NCBI RefSeq assembly: GCF_007997295.1
Contig: NZ_VORY01000004.1
Coordinates: 1 to 64,000 of the forward strand
Origin: Gillisia hiemivivida
Lineage (GTDB): Bacteria > Bacteroidota > Bacteroidia > Flavobacteriales > Flavobacteriaceae
Length of the DNA: 64,000 nucleotides
Direction: 5' to 3'
In this document: positions 37,285 to 47,533 of the stretch, piece by piece
How the letters are laid out: each line of letters begins with the position of its first letter
How positions within the stretch are numbered: position 1 is the stretch's first letter
Program-made: the position numbers and the translations under genes
Notes under the pieces: generated by a model
Databases searched by the model: none
What the model saw: the letters and a program-made list of their open reading frames with translations, nothing else
What the model was told of the DNA's origin: nothing

Positions 37285-38130
37285 ATGAAATGGAAAGGTA
37301 GGAGAAAAAGCTCCAATTTAGAAGATAGAAGAGGTTCCTCTACAGGTGGAAAAGTAGCTGTTGGCGGTGGAATTATAGGGCTCATTTTTTTAGCAATTCA
37401 ACTTTTTTCTGGTGGTGATATTACTGAAACTCTTCAGCAACTAGAAAATCAAGTTCCAGCAACAACTGAATCTAGAGAATTAACTGCTGACGAAATAGAA
37501 TCCCAGGAATTTATTAATGCCGTTTTAGTAGATACCGAAGATATTTGGAATAAGATATTTTCAGAAAATAACATAAATTATCAGGAACCAGGATTGGTTC
37601 TCTTTACAGATGGTGTAAGAACAGCTTGCGGCGGAGCTTCTGCCGCATCAGGACCTTTTTATTGCCCGGCAGATCAAAAAGTATACATGGATCTTTCCTT
37701 TTTCGAAGAGTTGAGAACTCGATTTGGAGCACAAGGTGGTGACTTTGCCATTGCTTATGTTATTGCCCATGAAGTTGGGCATCATGTTCAAACCATACTT
37801 GGAACTTCCGGGAAGGTAAGACAACTTCAACAAGAACAGAATCAGACGGCTGCAAATCAACTATCTGTAGCTTTAGAATTACAAGCCGATTTCTATGCTG
37901 GCGTATGGGCCTATCATAATAAAGAGTATTTGGAAGAAGGGGATATTCAGGAAGCTATGAGCGCTGCGAGTGCTGTAGGAGACGACGCTATTCAAAAGCG
38001 TACTTCCGGGAGAGTGGTTCCAGATGCTTTTACACATGGAACTTCTAAACAACGAATGGAGTGGTTTATGAGAGGTTATAATTCTGGAGATATTAGACAG
38101 GGTGACACTTTTAATGGACGACTTAATTAA
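37285..38130 (+). CDS. Neutral zinc metallopeptidase, YpfJ family
   Basis: 281 residues. N-terminal basic segment, a membrane anchor (about 25-42, VAVGGGIIGLIFLAIQLF), then the peptidase domain with HEVGHH (zinc ligands His162 and His166) and the downstream Glu in ELQADFYAGVWA. Conserved ACGGASAASGPFYCPADQKVYMD precedes it. This is the zinicin-like YpfJ family, present in many bacteria with unknown substrate. Confidence 0.92.
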   Translation: MKWKGRRKSSNLEDRRGSSTGGKVAVGGGIIGLIFLAIQLFSGGDITETLQQLENQVPATTESRELTADEIESQEFINAVLVDTEDIWNKIFSENNINYQEPGLVLFTDGVRTACGGASAASGPFYCPADQKVYMDLSFFEELRTRFGAQGGDFAIAYVIAHEVGHHVQTILGTSGKVRQLQQEQNQTAANQLSVALELQADFYAGVWAYHNKEYLEEGDIQEAMSAASAVGDDAIQKRTSGRVVPDAFTHGTSKQRMEWFMRGYNSGDIRQGDTFNGRLN

Positions 38131-38141
38131 TCTTAATATAC

Positions 38142-39032
38142 CTAATCGATCCCTTCAACTACTGCATTTTTCCGAAGGGATCTGATACTTTCTATTATAA
38201 CTGCGCTTATAATAAGCACACCTCCTATGATCGTTTTTAAGCTAGGATATTCAGAAAGAAATAGTATCCCTAAAATTATAGCGTATAAAGGCTGAGCACT
38301 GCTCATAATACTCGCCGCAGTTGTTGAAAAATTTCTTAGACTCAGCAAGAAAAGTGTATGGCCTATGCATGTAGTAACAATTGCTAGCGTTAAAAGAGGC
38401 GCCCATTGTAAAATTACCTCATTAAAATCGCTGAAAAATACTACGGGTGAAAGAACTACCGCCACCACTACTATTTGGTACATCATTAAAACAGATCCAT
38501 TATACTTCTCAATTTCCTGCTTCATTAAAATATTTCGGAGCGCGTAGAATATTCCAGATAATATTCCTAGTAAAACCGCAATAGTATAATTATTTTGAAA
38601 ACTGATTTCCGGTACCAGAAAATAGACTCCGAATAATACCAATACCCCTAATGCTAAATGAACCTTACTGAATTTGGTTTTTAAAATTAATGGTTCTAAA
38701 AATACGGTAACTACAGGATATGTGAAAAGTGAAAGTATCCCTATAGCCACATTAGAATACTGAAGAGCAAAAAAATAAGCCACCCAATGTCCTGCCATTA
38801 GTAATCCAGACAATACAATTTTTAAAACATCTCTTTTATTAGAAATTCTAAGATCTAATTTTTTAAATCTACAGAATATATAAAATAGGATTGCCGCTAA
38901 TAATGTTCTGTAAAATATAGTTACAAAAGGGTTTAAGGTGATATATCTTCCCAATACTCCCGAGGTGCTAATAAAAAGCACGGCGAGATTAAGTTCCAGT
39001 ATTTTCGAATATTGTAAGTTCTTTTCAGCCAA
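38142..39032 (-). CDS. EamA/DMT-family transporter
   Basis: 296 residues with ten predicted membrane helices in two EamA repeats (about 12-140 and 152-285). Conserved features include the second-repeat start VLLGILSGIFYALRNILMK and SIMSSAQPLYAIILGILFLSEYPSLKTIIGG. Family members export amino acids or other metabolites; the substrate is unknown. It is convergent with the YpfJ gene, with only 11 bp between stops. Confidence 0.88.
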   Translation of the reverse strand: MAEKNLQYSKILELNLAVLFISTSGVLGRYITLNPFVTIFYRTLLAAILFYIFCRFKKLDLRISNKRDVLKIVLSGLLMAGHWVAYFFALQYSNVAIGILSLFTYPVVTVFLEPLILKTKFSKVHLALGVLVLFGVYFLVPEISFQNNYTIAVLLGILSGIFYALRNILMKQEIEKYNGSVLMMYQIVVVAVVLSPVVFFSDFNEVILQWAPLLTLAIVTTCIGHTLFLLSLRNFSTTAASIMSSAQPLYAIILGILFLSEYPSLKTIIGGVLIISAVIIESIRSLRKNAVVEGID

Positions 39033-39719
39033 GTTTTGAAATATGGAGCAAAATGCAATTTTTAAAGGAACTTTCTTTACTTGTGGAGATTAATCTTAAG
39101 CTGGTATATTTTCTCACTACTATCCTGAAGTTATTTTTTCAGTCCTTTTTTGTAGAAAATATGTAGAAATTCACGTGATTCAGGAGCGGCGATTTTTTCA
39201 ATCGTTGTTCCGCGGGAATTTCTACATGGTTTTTGGCTTTTTTGCCAAAAAATTCCTCAAAAAAGGCGTCTTTCCTTCCCGAAATTCACATGCGTGTTTT
39301 TTGCTTCGTTTCTGATTGCTTTCGACGAGCGAAGCGAGAGGAAAGCATAGTAAAAGAAACGGAAGGTTCACGAACTCCATTAAAATAGAAATATTGAGCT
39401 AAATGAAAGGCCAGATAATAAAAGACAATGGATTTAAGATTTTAGACTAAAAACAAAGGACTTGTTTTACTTACACAATGAGAACAATTGCCTATTAATA
39501 ATGCTTGTAAACCACTTTCCTAAAATTTAGAAAAACTCTCGGATAATAGTGATTTTTCTATTTCCTTAATTTATACAAATATGAAACCCATTGAATGAAT
39601 TTTTCTTTTGAGTTATAATGCTTTCTTATTTTTGGGTAAGTTGATTGAAAAATTTACAAGTAATACCTATATTACCTCAATAGATGTTCCTTTAGGATAT
39701 TCTACCTAATAAAATTATT
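39033..39719. other. 690-bp non-coding stretch with structured elements
   Basis: No credible ORF. The part 39160-39390 is richer in GC than its surroundings and full of inverted repeats: the long hairpin at 39162-39226, TTTTTGGC/GCCAAAAA at 39230-39251, and GCTTTC/GAAAGC arms near 39319-39346. The part 39400-39719 is AT-rich and must contain the aldehyde dehydrogenase promoter, although no exact TAnnTTTG box was found. Confidence 0.6.
39162..39226 (+). ncRNA. Long two-part hairpin, possible structured RNA or repeat element
   Basis: An outer stem TGTAGAAATTC (39162-39172) with GAATTTCTACA (39216-39226) encloses an inner stem GGAGCGGCGATT / AATCGTTGTTCC with a 5-nt loop. The inner stem pairs over all 12 positions if three G-U pairs are allowed, and those wobbles exist only on the plus-strand RNA. 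That favours an RNA function, but a degenerate mobile repeat is equally possible. No promoter was identified. Confidence 0.35.
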
Positions 39720-41099
39720 ATGAATCACAATATAAGTAGTGTGTTAACTTCCCAAAGATCTTTCTTCAAAGAAGGCAAGACCAAAGAAGTAACTTTAAGG
39801 ATAGAAAAATTGAAGTTGCTTAAATCGGTTATTGAAGAGCATGAATCTGAAATATGCGAGGCACTGTTTCAGGATTTCAAAAAACCTGAATTTGAAAGTG
39901 TTTTAAGCGAAACTGCTTTTATTATAAGTGAGCTTGACTATATAATTAAAAAGTTGAAAGGCTGGTCTAAACCCAAAAAGGTTTCCAGTTCTTTAATAAA
40001 TTTCCCTTCTTCAGATTATATCTATTCTGAACCTTACGGAGCCTGTTTGATCATTGCCCCTTGGAACTATCCTTTTCAATTAGCCATCTCACCCTTAATG
40101 GGAGCAATTGCTGCAGGAAACACGGTAGTTTTAAAGCCCAGTGAATTAGCACCAAACACCTCTCAAATATTAGCAGATATTTTGGCAAAGGTTTTTCCAA
40201 CCGAAATCGTAGCTATAGTACAAGGAGGAGTGCCGGTTTCTGAAGCATTATTGGAAGAAAAATGGGACTATGTTTTCTTTACTGGAAGTGTTCCTGTTGG
40301 GAAAATAGTTGCAAAAGCGATCGCACCTCACCTCACTCCTTCTACCTTAGAATTAGGTGGAAAAAATCCTTGCATCATCCATAAATCGGCTAAAGTACAA
40401 CTTGCAGCAAAGCGAATTGTTTGGGGTAAATTTTTAAACGGAGGCCAAACCTGCATTGCGCCAGATTATATCCTTGTCGATTCACCTATAAAAAAGGAAT
40501 TTATAGATGCAGTTCAAAAGGAGATCACAGCAGCTTACGGAATCAATCCTAAGGAATCTCCAGATTATGCGCGGATAATCAATGAAAAGAATTTTGACCG
40601 ATTAGCAGAAATGCTGGAGGGTGAAAACTGTCAAATTGGTGGTGAAACAAATAGAGAAAAATTATATATCGCTCCAACTTTAATAGATGAACCTAAATTG
40701 ACTAGCAAGGTGATGGAGGATGAGATATTTGGTCCTATCCTTCCGGTTTTAAGTTTTTCTTCCGAAGAAAATATGGCTGATATTATTGCTAACTATTCCA
40801 AGCCTCTTGCCTTATATGTGTTTTCTGAAGACAAGAGCTTTTCAGAAAAAATATTAAAGTCCTACAGTTTTGGTGGTGGAGCTATAAATGATGTGGTAAT
40901 TCAGATAGTTAATAAAAATTTGCCATTTGGAGGCGTTGGAACTAGTGGGAATGGAGCTTATCATGGCAAACATTCTTTCGATACATTTTCCCATAAAAAA
41001 AGTATTTCAAAAAGGGGAACATGGTTAGATGTTCCTCTGAGATATGCACCGTACGGTGATAAAGTAAGTTTAATAGCTAAGCTTATGAAGAAATTTTAA
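39720..41099 (+). CDS. Aldehyde dehydrogenase family protein
   Basis: 459 residues of the class-3-like aldehyde dehydrogenase group, oxidising fatty or other aldehydes with NAD(P). Seen are the cofactor region IIAPWNYPFQLAISPLMGAI, AGNTVVLKPSE, FFTGSVPVGKIVAKA, ELGGKNPCI and the catalytic Cys245 in GGQTCIAPDY. EIFGPILPVL and a hydrophobic C-terminal tail complete the class-3 pattern. It is preceded by the long non-coding stretch and has no operon partner. Confidence 0.93.
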   Translation: MNHNISSVLTSQRSFFKEGKTKEVTLRIEKLKLLKSVIEEHESEICEALFQDFKKPEFESVLSETAFIISELDYIIKKLKGWSKPKKVSSSLINFPSSDYIYSEPYGACLIIAPWNYPFQLAISPLMGAIAAGNTVVLKPSELAPNTSQILADILAKVFPTEIVAIVQGGVPVSEALLEEKWDYVFFTGSVPVGKIVAKAIAPHLTPSTLELGGKNPCIIHKSAKVQLAAKRIVWGKFLNGGQTCIAPDYILVDSPIKKEFIDAVQKEITAAYGINPKESPDYARIINEKNFDRLAEMLEGENCQIGGETNREKLYIAPTLIDEPKLTSKVMEDEIFGPILPVLSFSSEENMADIIANYSKPLALYVFSEDKSFSEKILKSYSFGGGAINDVVIQIVNKNLPFGGVGTSGNGAYHGKHSFDTFSHKKSISKRGTWLDVPLRYAPYGDKVSLIAKLMKKF

Positions 41100-41144
41100 T
41101 AAACGAACTTTTAAAGAACATTCTTCTTCAAGAATTCAATTTCT

Positions 41145-42695
41145 TTAAATAGTGCGAGGACGCAAGGAAGTTTTTTCTTTTAAAACATCTGCGACGGGTC
41201 TGTTCTCAATTTTGCTTTCCAGCCACGATAGGATATCTAAATATAAAAAGGCCCTTCTTTCATAAGGGTGATTTTCGTACTGTTTTAAAGTTGTATGGAG
41301 TTTTCTAAACTCCACTTTAATATTTAATGGAGAAACATCTGGTAATCTTCTTAAAAATTTAATCATCTCCTTCTGCACTTCATGCATATCATTCATGCGA
41401 ATTAAAAACTTATACGTAGAACGAATTAATCTTTCCAAATGATAGTCCAATCCAGCTTCATAATGGGCTACAAGGTTCAATATTCTTGAAAAACACATTA
41501 AATCTTCCCGCATTTCTAGAGCCGTGTTATTTATTATTTTCTTCAAAAATTCAATACATTTTTTATTTTCCCCATTCCCAAAGTGCAGGCTTGCTATTTT
41601 ATAATAAAAAACCATGATATGATGGCCATCTAGCCTATCCTCATATTTCTTTATTTTTTTCTGGATTTTATCTATCAATAATTCCCCTCCTTCAAAATCA
41701 CCCGTCATAAACCTTAAATTCAATTTATTTGAATAGATATATAAAAAGGAAAGAGCAGCAATATTATCATCATCTGGAATCTTAGGGTCCTTAATTGTAG
41801 CTTCTAGATCTATAAGTACTTTTTCAAAAACTTCTACATGGTTCAGATAAAATAATGATTCTAATAAATAATGATTCCCTTTTAAATAGGATACCGGATG
41901 TAGGGACACCATATGTGGATTTTCATTAAATAGATCTATCCATTTTAAGGAGTAACGATAACTGGATAAAAAATTCTGAGTTAAAAAACTATACCACAAA
42001 AATGCCTTGTAAAGCAAAAGTTTTTCTCGAAAACCCATCTCATTAAAACTGTATTCAGGGAGATTTTTCTGAAAAATCTCCCTGATGCTGGTTGTTTCTT
42101 CTTCGGTACGAGCATAGCCCATTTTTAATAAAATACCATATAATTGAAGGGAGAGATTGGACAACCTACTTGCCAAAACATTCAGCCTACTAAGTATCTC
42201 GGTTTGTTTTATTAAACTCTCAGCTCGGTTATGAATACTGCGGGTAATATATTGGGATTCAATTATTTTTTCCCATTCCAGGATTTCATAGGCTACATTT
42301 TTTTCTTCATTATATAAAGCAATCGTCTTTACTTTATCAAGCAATTTCAAACTCTGATTATATAAGCCTTTTCTATACAAAATAAGTGCAAAATCCAGTT
42401 GTTCTCTAATTTGCACCGGGATACTCTGATGTGCAGGATTCAATCGAAGACTTACAAGGATTTGTTTATAAAGGTGAGCTTTGACATTGGATAATTGCAG
42501 CTTGCTAATGTTGGTATGCTCAAGGATTAACTTCTCGTTATATTGAGCTTGCTTCGCCATAACCTTAAATAATTTAAGGAATTTACTATCTGCATTTACG
42601 CCTATTCTTCCCACATATAATGAAAATTGCCTTTTTTCAGAAGAGGAAAGAGACTTTATAAGGGTAAAAAGATTATCGGTTAAGTCATTGGTCAT
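41145..42695 (-). CDS. Large conserved protein of unknown function, helical repeat
   Basis: 516 residues, no signal peptide, almost entirely alpha-helical. The first 100 residues (LFTLIKSLSSSEKRQFSLYVGRI) form a distinctive start, followed by TPR-like helical pairs, such as ALILYRKGLYNQSLKLLDKVKTIALYNEE near 110-140 and FYYKIASLHFGNGENKKCIEFLKKII near 365-390. I know this architecture as a conserved unknown in Bacteroidota but cannot name a function. It is divergent from leuA across 147 bp. Confidence 0.75.
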   Translation of the reverse strand: MTNDLTDNLFTLIKSLSSSEKRQFSLYVGRIGVNADSKFLKLFKVMAKQAQYNEKLILEHTNISKLQLSNVKAHLYKQILVSLRLNPAHQSIPVQIREQLDFALILYRKGLYNQSLKLLDKVKTIALYNEEKNVAYEILEWEKIIESQYITRSIHNRAESLIKQTEILSRLNVLASRLSNLSLQLYGILLKMGYARTEEETTSIREIFQKNLPEYSFNEMGFREKLLLYKAFLWYSFLTQNFLSSYRYSLKWIDLFNENPHMVSLHPVSYLKGNHYLLESLFYLNHVEVFEKVLIDLEATIKDPKIPDDDNIAALSFLYIYSNKLNLRFMTGDFEGGELLIDKIQKKIKKYEDRLDGHHIMVFYYKIASLHFGNGENKKCIEFLKKIINNTALEMREDLMCFSRILNLVAHYEAGLDYHLERLIRSTYKFLIRMNDMHEVQKEMIKFLRRLPDVSPLNIKVEFRKLHTTLKQYENHPYERRAFLYLDILSWLESKIENRPVADVLKEKTSLRPRTI

Positions 42696-42842
42696 TGTAA
42701 CGATTATGTTTTCAACATGTTGATTATCAGTAACATTAACTTCCTTATTTTAAATCAATTGTCGTAATTACTCGGTATTTTAATCTATCAAGCGAAGATG
42801 TATCTGCTACTTTAGTTAAAGATAAAGCAAAATAAATCTGAT

Positions 42843-44015
42843 ATGAGTACAGAAAAGGTAGAAATTTTTGACACAACATTACGAGATGGAGAACAAGTGC
42901 CTGGTTGTAAATTAAATACAGCTCAAAAATTAAAAATTGCCGCACGACTCGATGAACTTGGAGTGGATGTGATTGAAGCTGGTTTTCCAGTTTCTAGTCC
43001 GGGGGATTTTAAATCGGTTTCTGAAATATCAAAATTAATTAAAAACGCTGCAGTTTGTGGACTTACCCGTGCTGTAAAAAATGATATTGAAGTTGCTGCT
43101 GAAGCTTTAAAATATGCTAAATACCCTAGAATCCATACTGGGATTGGCACTTCAGATTCCCATATAAAATACAAGTTCAATTCCACACGAGAAGAGATCA
43201 TTGAACGAGCAATTATGGCTGTTTCTTATGCCAAAACCTTTGTAGAGGATGTCGAATTCTATGCTGAAGATGCCGGGAGAACAGATAATGAATTTCTTGC
43301 AAAAGTTTGTACCGCTGCGGTTAAGGCTGGAGCTACAGTTTTAAATATTCCGGATACTACAGGATACTGCCTTCCAGAGGAGTATGGTCAGAAAATTAAA
43401 TATTTAAAGGAAAATGTAACAGGGATTCATAAGGTAAGACTTTCCTGTCACTGCCATAACGACTTAGGGATGGCTACAGCAAATGCGATTGCAGGTGTGG
43501 CTAATGGTGCCAGACAAATTGAATGTACCATCAATGGAATAGGAGAACGCGCAGGAAATACAGCTTTAGAGGAGGTGGTGATGATCTTAAGACAACATCC
43601 TAGTTTGAATCTAACTACCAATATTAATTCAAAATTGCTCTATGGTACCAGTAAAATGGTTTCTCAAGAAATGGGAATGTTAGTACAACCAAACAAAGCG
43701 ATTGTAGGAGCAAATGCATTTGCCCACAGTTCTGGCATTCACCAGGACGGGATGATAAAAAATAAAGCAACCTATGAAATTATAGATCCTGCAGATGTAG
43801 GTGTAACAGAATCGGCTATTATACTTACCGCAAGAAGCGGAAGAGCCGCTTTAGCGTATAGAGCAAAGAAAATGGGTTATGAATTAACCAAACTTCAATT
43901 AGACACTGTGTACATTGAGTTTTTAAACTTTGCTGACCACAGAAAAGAAGTCGTGGATAATGACATTCATATTATTATGGATTTATCAAGAAAAAGAAAT
44001 AGAGCTATTGCCTAA
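42843..44015 (+). CDS. leuA: 2-isopropylmalate synthase, short form without regulatory domain
   Basis: Condenses 2-oxoisovalerate with acetyl-CoA, the first step of leucine synthesis. 390 residues: the DRE-TIM barrel with [13 protein letters not shown] (metal and substrate Asp near 12) and the metal-binding [18 protein letters not shown], plus the subdomain [15 protein letters not shown]. It ends soon after that subdomain, so the C-terminal LeuA dimer domain that gives leucine feedback inhibition in classic enzymes is absent. Homocitrate or citramalate synthase is less likely because leuC, leuD and leuB follow directly. Its stop overlaps the leuC start (TAATG). Confidence 0.92.
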   Translation: MSTEKVEIFDTTLRDGEQVPGCKLNTAQKLKIAARLDELGVDVIEAGFPVSSPGDFKSVSEISKLIKNAAVCGLTRAVKNDIEVAAEALKYAKYPRIHTGIGTSDSHIKYKFNSTREEIIERAIMAVSYAKTFVEDVEFYAEDAGRTDNEFLAKVCTAAVKAGATVLNIPDTTGYCLPEEYGQKIKYLKENVTGIHKVRLSCHCHNDLGMATANAIAGVANGARQIECTINGIGERAGNTALEEVVMILRQHPSLNLTTNINSKLLYGTSKMVSQEMGMLVQPNKAIVGANAFAHSSGIHQDGMIKNKATYEIIDPADVGVTESAIILTARSGRAALAYRAKKMGYELTKLQLDTVYIEFLNFADHRKEVVDNDIHIIMDLSRKRNRAIA

Positions 44016-45397
44016 TGAAAAAAACACTTTTTGATAAAATCTGGGATGCACACGTGGTAGAATCAATACCCGCAGGTCCGGATATTTTATATATAGATAA
44101 ACATCTTATCCATGAGGTAACCAGTCCTCAGGCATTTAACGAATTAAAAGAACGAGGTATATCTATTTTAAGGCCAAAGCAAATTGTTGCCACAGCCGAT
44201 CATAATACTCCAACAGAAAATCAGCATTTACCAATAAAGGATCTTCTGTCGAGAAATCAACTCAAACAACTTACTAAGAACTGTGAAGATAACAACATAA
44301 CGCTTTATGGCTTAGGTCATCCTTATAATGGGATAGTTCATGTAATGGCACCAGAATTGGGAATAACCCAGCCTGGAATGACCCTTGTTTGTGGAGATAG
44401 CCACACCTCTACTCATGGAGCATTTGGTACCATTGCCTTTGGTATTGGGACTAGCCAAGTAGCGCAAGTATTTGCTAGTCAGTGTCTATTAGTGGATAAG
44501 CCAAAGAAGCTCAGGGTAAATGTTAATGGAGAATTAAGGTACGGAGTGCTTCCAAAAGATGTGATATTATACATTATCAGCCAATTAGGAACTAACTCAG
44601 GAACTGGATATTTCTGTGAGTATGCAGGAAATGTTTTTGAGGATATGTCTATGGAGGGCAGGATGACAGTATGTAATATGAGTATTGAAATGGGAGCCCG
44701 AGGTGGACTAATAGCTCCAGATGAAGTTACTTTCAACTATTTAGAAGGAAAGGAATTCGCTCCTAAAGGAGAAGATTTTGAGATGATGAAAATCTATTGG
44801 AAAACCCTTAAAACCGAGGAAGGAGCTAAGTTTGATCAGGAATATTTTTTTGATGCCTCCGATATAGAACCAATGATCACTTATGGTACAAATCCTGGAA
44901 TGGGAATAAAACTAAGTGATCCAATCCCTAAGAACACAGGGAAAAGTGATGAAAAAGCACTGGAATATATGGGTTTTAAAGAAGGAGAATCATTAATTGA
45001 CAAACCTATTAATTATATTTTTATTGGTAGTTGCACCAATTCCAGAATTGAAGATTTCCGTACCGCAGCAAGCTATATTAAAGGAAAACAAAAAGCGGCT
45101 AATGTAAACGCTCTTATAGTTCCCGGTTCAAGGCAAGTAGCAGAACAGATAAAGGCAGAAGGTTTACAACTTATTTTTGAAGAAGCTGGTTTTTCCTTAC
45201 GCCAACCAGGATGTTCTGCATGCCTCGCAATGAATGACGATAAGATCCCAGCTGGGGAATATTGTGTTTCCACAAGTAACCGGAATTTTGAAGGCAGACA
45301 GGGCCAAGGTTCCAGAACGCTATTAGCTAGTCCACTTACCGCTGCTGCTACAGCAATTGCAGGGAAAATTACAAACTTTACTCAAAATTTAAACTAG
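44015..45397 (+). CDS. leuC: 3-isopropylmalate dehydratase large subunit
   Basis: The aconitase-fold isomerase subunit with the 4Fe-4S cluster. 460 residues, usual length. Cluster cysteines are in [14 protein letters not shown] and [35 protein letters not shown] is also diagnostic. It overlaps leuA by one base and abuts leuD, so the three are translationally coupled. Confidence 0.97.
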   Translation: MKKTLFDKIWDAHVVESIPAGPDILYIDKHLIHEVTSPQAFNELKERGISILRPKQIVATADHNTPTENQHLPIKDLLSRNQLKQLTKNCEDNNITLYGLGHPYNGIVHVMAPELGITQPGMTLVCGDSHTSTHGAFGTIAFGIGTSQVAQVFASQCLLVDKPKKLRVNVNGELRYGVLPKDVILYIISQLGTNSGTGYFCEYAGNVFEDMSMEGRMTVCNMSIEMGARGGLIAPDEVTFNYLEGKEFAPKGEDFEMMKIYWKTLKTEEGAKFDQEYFFDASDIEPMITYGTNPGMGIKLSDPIPKNTGKSDEKALEYMGFKEGESLIDKPINYIFIGSCTNSRIEDFRTAASYIKGKQKAANVNALIVPGSRQVAEQIKAEGLQLIFEEAGFSLRQPGCSACLAMNDDKIPAGEYCVSTSNRNFEGRQGQGSRTLLASPLTAAATAIAGKITNFTQNLN

Positions 45398-45991
45398 ATG
45401 GAAAAATTTATAAGTCTTACAGACACTGCGGTTCCACTAGAGATTGAAAATATAGATACTGACCAAATTATACCTGCCAGATTTTTAAAGGCTACAGATA
45501 AAGAAGGTTTTGGAGAGAATTTATTTCAAGATTGGAGGTTTGACAAAGCCGGGAATCCTAATTCAGAATTTAATTTGAATAATAAAAAATATAAGGGTTC
45601 CATTTTGGTTGCTGGAAATAATTTTGGTTGTGGTTCCAGTAGGGAACATGCCGCTTGGGCATTGAAAGCTTATGGTTTTAAGGTAATTATTTCCAGTTAT
45701 TTTGCAGATATTTTTAAAGGAAATTCGTTGAATAATGGGTTGCTCCCTTTACAGGTAAGCCCGGAATTCCTTAAAAAGATATTTACAGCTATTAATTCAA
45801 ATCCTTCAGAAAAACTTCATGTTGATCTAGAAAATCAGCTCATAAAGATTACCAGCACAGAAGCATCAGAAAAATTTGAAATAGATCCTTATAAGAAGAA
45901 TTGCATGATAAATGGCTATGATGACATTGACTTTTTAGTGAGCCGAAAAGAAGCCATTCAAAAATTTGAAGAAAAAACATTCCAGTTCTAG
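45398..45991 (+). CDS. leuD: 3-isopropylmalate dehydratase small subunit
   Basis: The swivel-domain partner of LeuC. 197 residues. Visible are the start segment [20 protein letters not shown] and the core [45 protein letters not shown]. It begins immediately after the leuC stop codon. The operon continues to leuB after 344 bp holding a repeat element. Confidence 0.97.
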   Translation: MEKFISLTDTAVPLEIENIDTDQIIPARFLKATDKEGFGENLFQDWRFDKAGNPNSEFNLNNKKYKGSILVAGNNFGCGSSREHAAWALKAYGFKVIISSYFADIFKGNSLNNGLLPLQVSPEFLKKIFTAINSNPSEKLHVDLENQLIKITSTEASEKFEIDPYKKNCMINGYDDIDFLVSRKEAIQKFEEKTFQF

Positions 45992-46335
45992 AGGTCTCTA
46001 CGGGAGACAATTTAAACTAAATTGATTATCCGTTTATTTTTTTAGAATTAGTAGTTTTCAACTAATATATACTAGATAATTTACCTCATTCTGTTTCAAT
46101 TGTCATTCTGAAAATAGCGTAGCGGATTGAAGAATCTCAAAGAAGCAGGATTAAAGTTTAAAAGAGATCCCTCCTTATGTCGGGATGACAAATAGAAATG
46201 TTGTTTCGTACCTAAGGTTATAAGAATAGGCTAATGTGATCATTTCAAAGAGAACAATTGGTCATCGTACCTATAACGATGTACAAGGATTAAAAAATAA
46301 ATAAGAAAAGAAAAAGTATTTCCCTAAAAAATTCG
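45992..46335. other. Gap inside the leu operon, carries a repeat element
   Basis: 344 bp with no ORF; holds the repeat at 46101-46190. No terminator with a T-run was found, so transcription into leuB is plausible, but a separate leuB promoter cannot be excluded. Confidence 0.55.
46101..46190. repeat. Dispersed intergenic repeat between leuD and leuB
   Basis: It starts TGTCATTCTGA, contains GAAGAATCTCAAAGAAGCAG and AAAGAGATCCCTCC, and ends TGTCGGGATGACA. The ends TGTCAT and ATGACA are inverted. Its closest copy is at 51901-51979. Confidence 0.7.
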
Positions 46336-47457
46336 ATGAAGATGAAACTAAAAATAGCAGTATTGCCCGGAGACGGGATAGGTCCAGAAATAACAGAACA
46401 AGCAGTTAAAATGTTAAAGTCTATAGCGGACAGATTTGATCATGATTTTCACTTTGAAAAAGCCTCAGTGGGAGCAACAGCTATAGATCAATTTAACAAT
46501 CCATTACCAGAAGCTACCTTAGATCTATGCAAGGAATCTGATGCTGTATTATTTGGGGCCATAGGGCATCCAAAATATGACAATGATCCCAGCGCCAAAA
46601 TTAGGCCAGAACAAGGTTTACTTAGATTGAGAAAAGAACTGGGATTATTTGCAAATATCCGACCTGTAACAACTTATTCAAAATTAATAGACTTGTCCCC
46701 TTTACGCCGTGAGCGCATCGAGGGGGTAGATATGGTGATCTATCGGGAGTTAACCGGTGGAATTTATTTTGGCGAGAAAAGTTTAAATGAAGAAGATACC
46801 AGTGCTACAGATGTTTGCACCTACTCTGTTATGGAAATTGAAAGAATTACTCACCTGGCATTTAAAGCAGCTCAAAAACGCCGTAAAAAACTAACATTAG
46901 TAGATAAGGCCAATGTGCTGGAAACTTCCAGGCTTTGGAGAAAAACGGTAACCGCCATAGCCAAAGAGTATTCCGATGTTCAACTTGATTTTCTGTTTGT
47001 AGACAATGCAGCCATGCAAATGATCTTAAATCCCAAACAATTTGATGTAATTCTTACCGAAAATTTATTCGGTGATATTCTATCTGACGAAGCCAGTGTG
47101 ATTTCAGGAAGTATCGGGCTATTAGCATCTGCATCGGTTGGTAAGAAAAACGCCTTATTCGAACCTATTCATGGGTCTTATCCTGAAGCAACCGGTAAGG
47201 GAATAGCAAATCCATTGGCAGCCATTCTCTCGGCAGCTATGTTATTGGATCATTTCCACTTAACCGAAGAAGCTAAAGCTATTAGAGATGCAGTAGAAAT
47301 TAGTATCAACCTGAATATTTGCACTCAGGATATCAATAATGAATACCACTACTCTACTGAAAAGGTAGGAGATTTTTTAGATGGTCTTATAAGCGAGGTA
47401 GACAATTCTTTTATAAATAACGAAAATCTAAATTTAGGTCAGATGACCATTATCTAA
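46336..47457 (+). CDS. leuB: 3-isopropylmalate dehydrogenase
   Basis: Oxidative decarboxylation of 3-isopropylmalate with NAD. 373 residues. Visible are AVLPGDGIGPEITEQAV, the Arg-rich substrate segment LRLRKELGLFANIRPV, TGGIYFG, NLFGDILSDEASVISGSIGLLASAS and EPIHGSYPEATGKGIANPLA. The start could be Met1 or Met3. It closes the leu operon and is followed by a strong terminator. Confidence 0.96.
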   Translation: MKMKLKIAVLPGDGIGPEITEQAVKMLKSIADRFDHDFHFEKASVGATAIDQFNNPLPEATLDLCKESDAVLFGAIGHPKYDNDPSAKIRPEQGLLRLRKELGLFANIRPVTTYSKLIDLSPLRRERIEGVDMVIYRELTGGIYFGEKSLNEEDTSATDVCTYSVMEIERITHLAFKAAQKRRKKLTLVDKANVLETSRLWRKTVTAIAKEYSDVQLDFLFVDNAAMQMILNPKQFDVILTENLFGDILSDEASVISGSIGLLASASVGKKNALFEPIHGSYPEATGKGIANPLAAILSAAMLLDHFHLTEEAKAIRDAVEISINLNICTQDINNEYHYSTEKVGDFLDGLISEVDNSFINNENLNLGQMTII

Positions 47458-47481
47458 TAATTTGTTTTTTAGCTAGATTGC

Positions 47482-47518
47482 AAAACCTCCATTGTCTTGG
47501 TTAGTCTTTGGAGGTTTT
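47482..47518. terminator. Bidirectional terminator between leuB and argH
   Basis: The 10-bp perfect arms AAAACCTCCA and TGGAGGTTTT flank a 17-nt loop; ATTTTTTTAG follows on the plus strand. It separates the two convergent operons, whose stops are 77 bp apart. Confidence 0.88.
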
Positions 47519-47533
47519 ATTTTTTTAGAGTTA

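Noticed and set aside
39240-39390. Degenerate coding remnant on the minus strand
   Set aside because: Short peptide-like stretches are broken by stops in every frame and no family was recognised.
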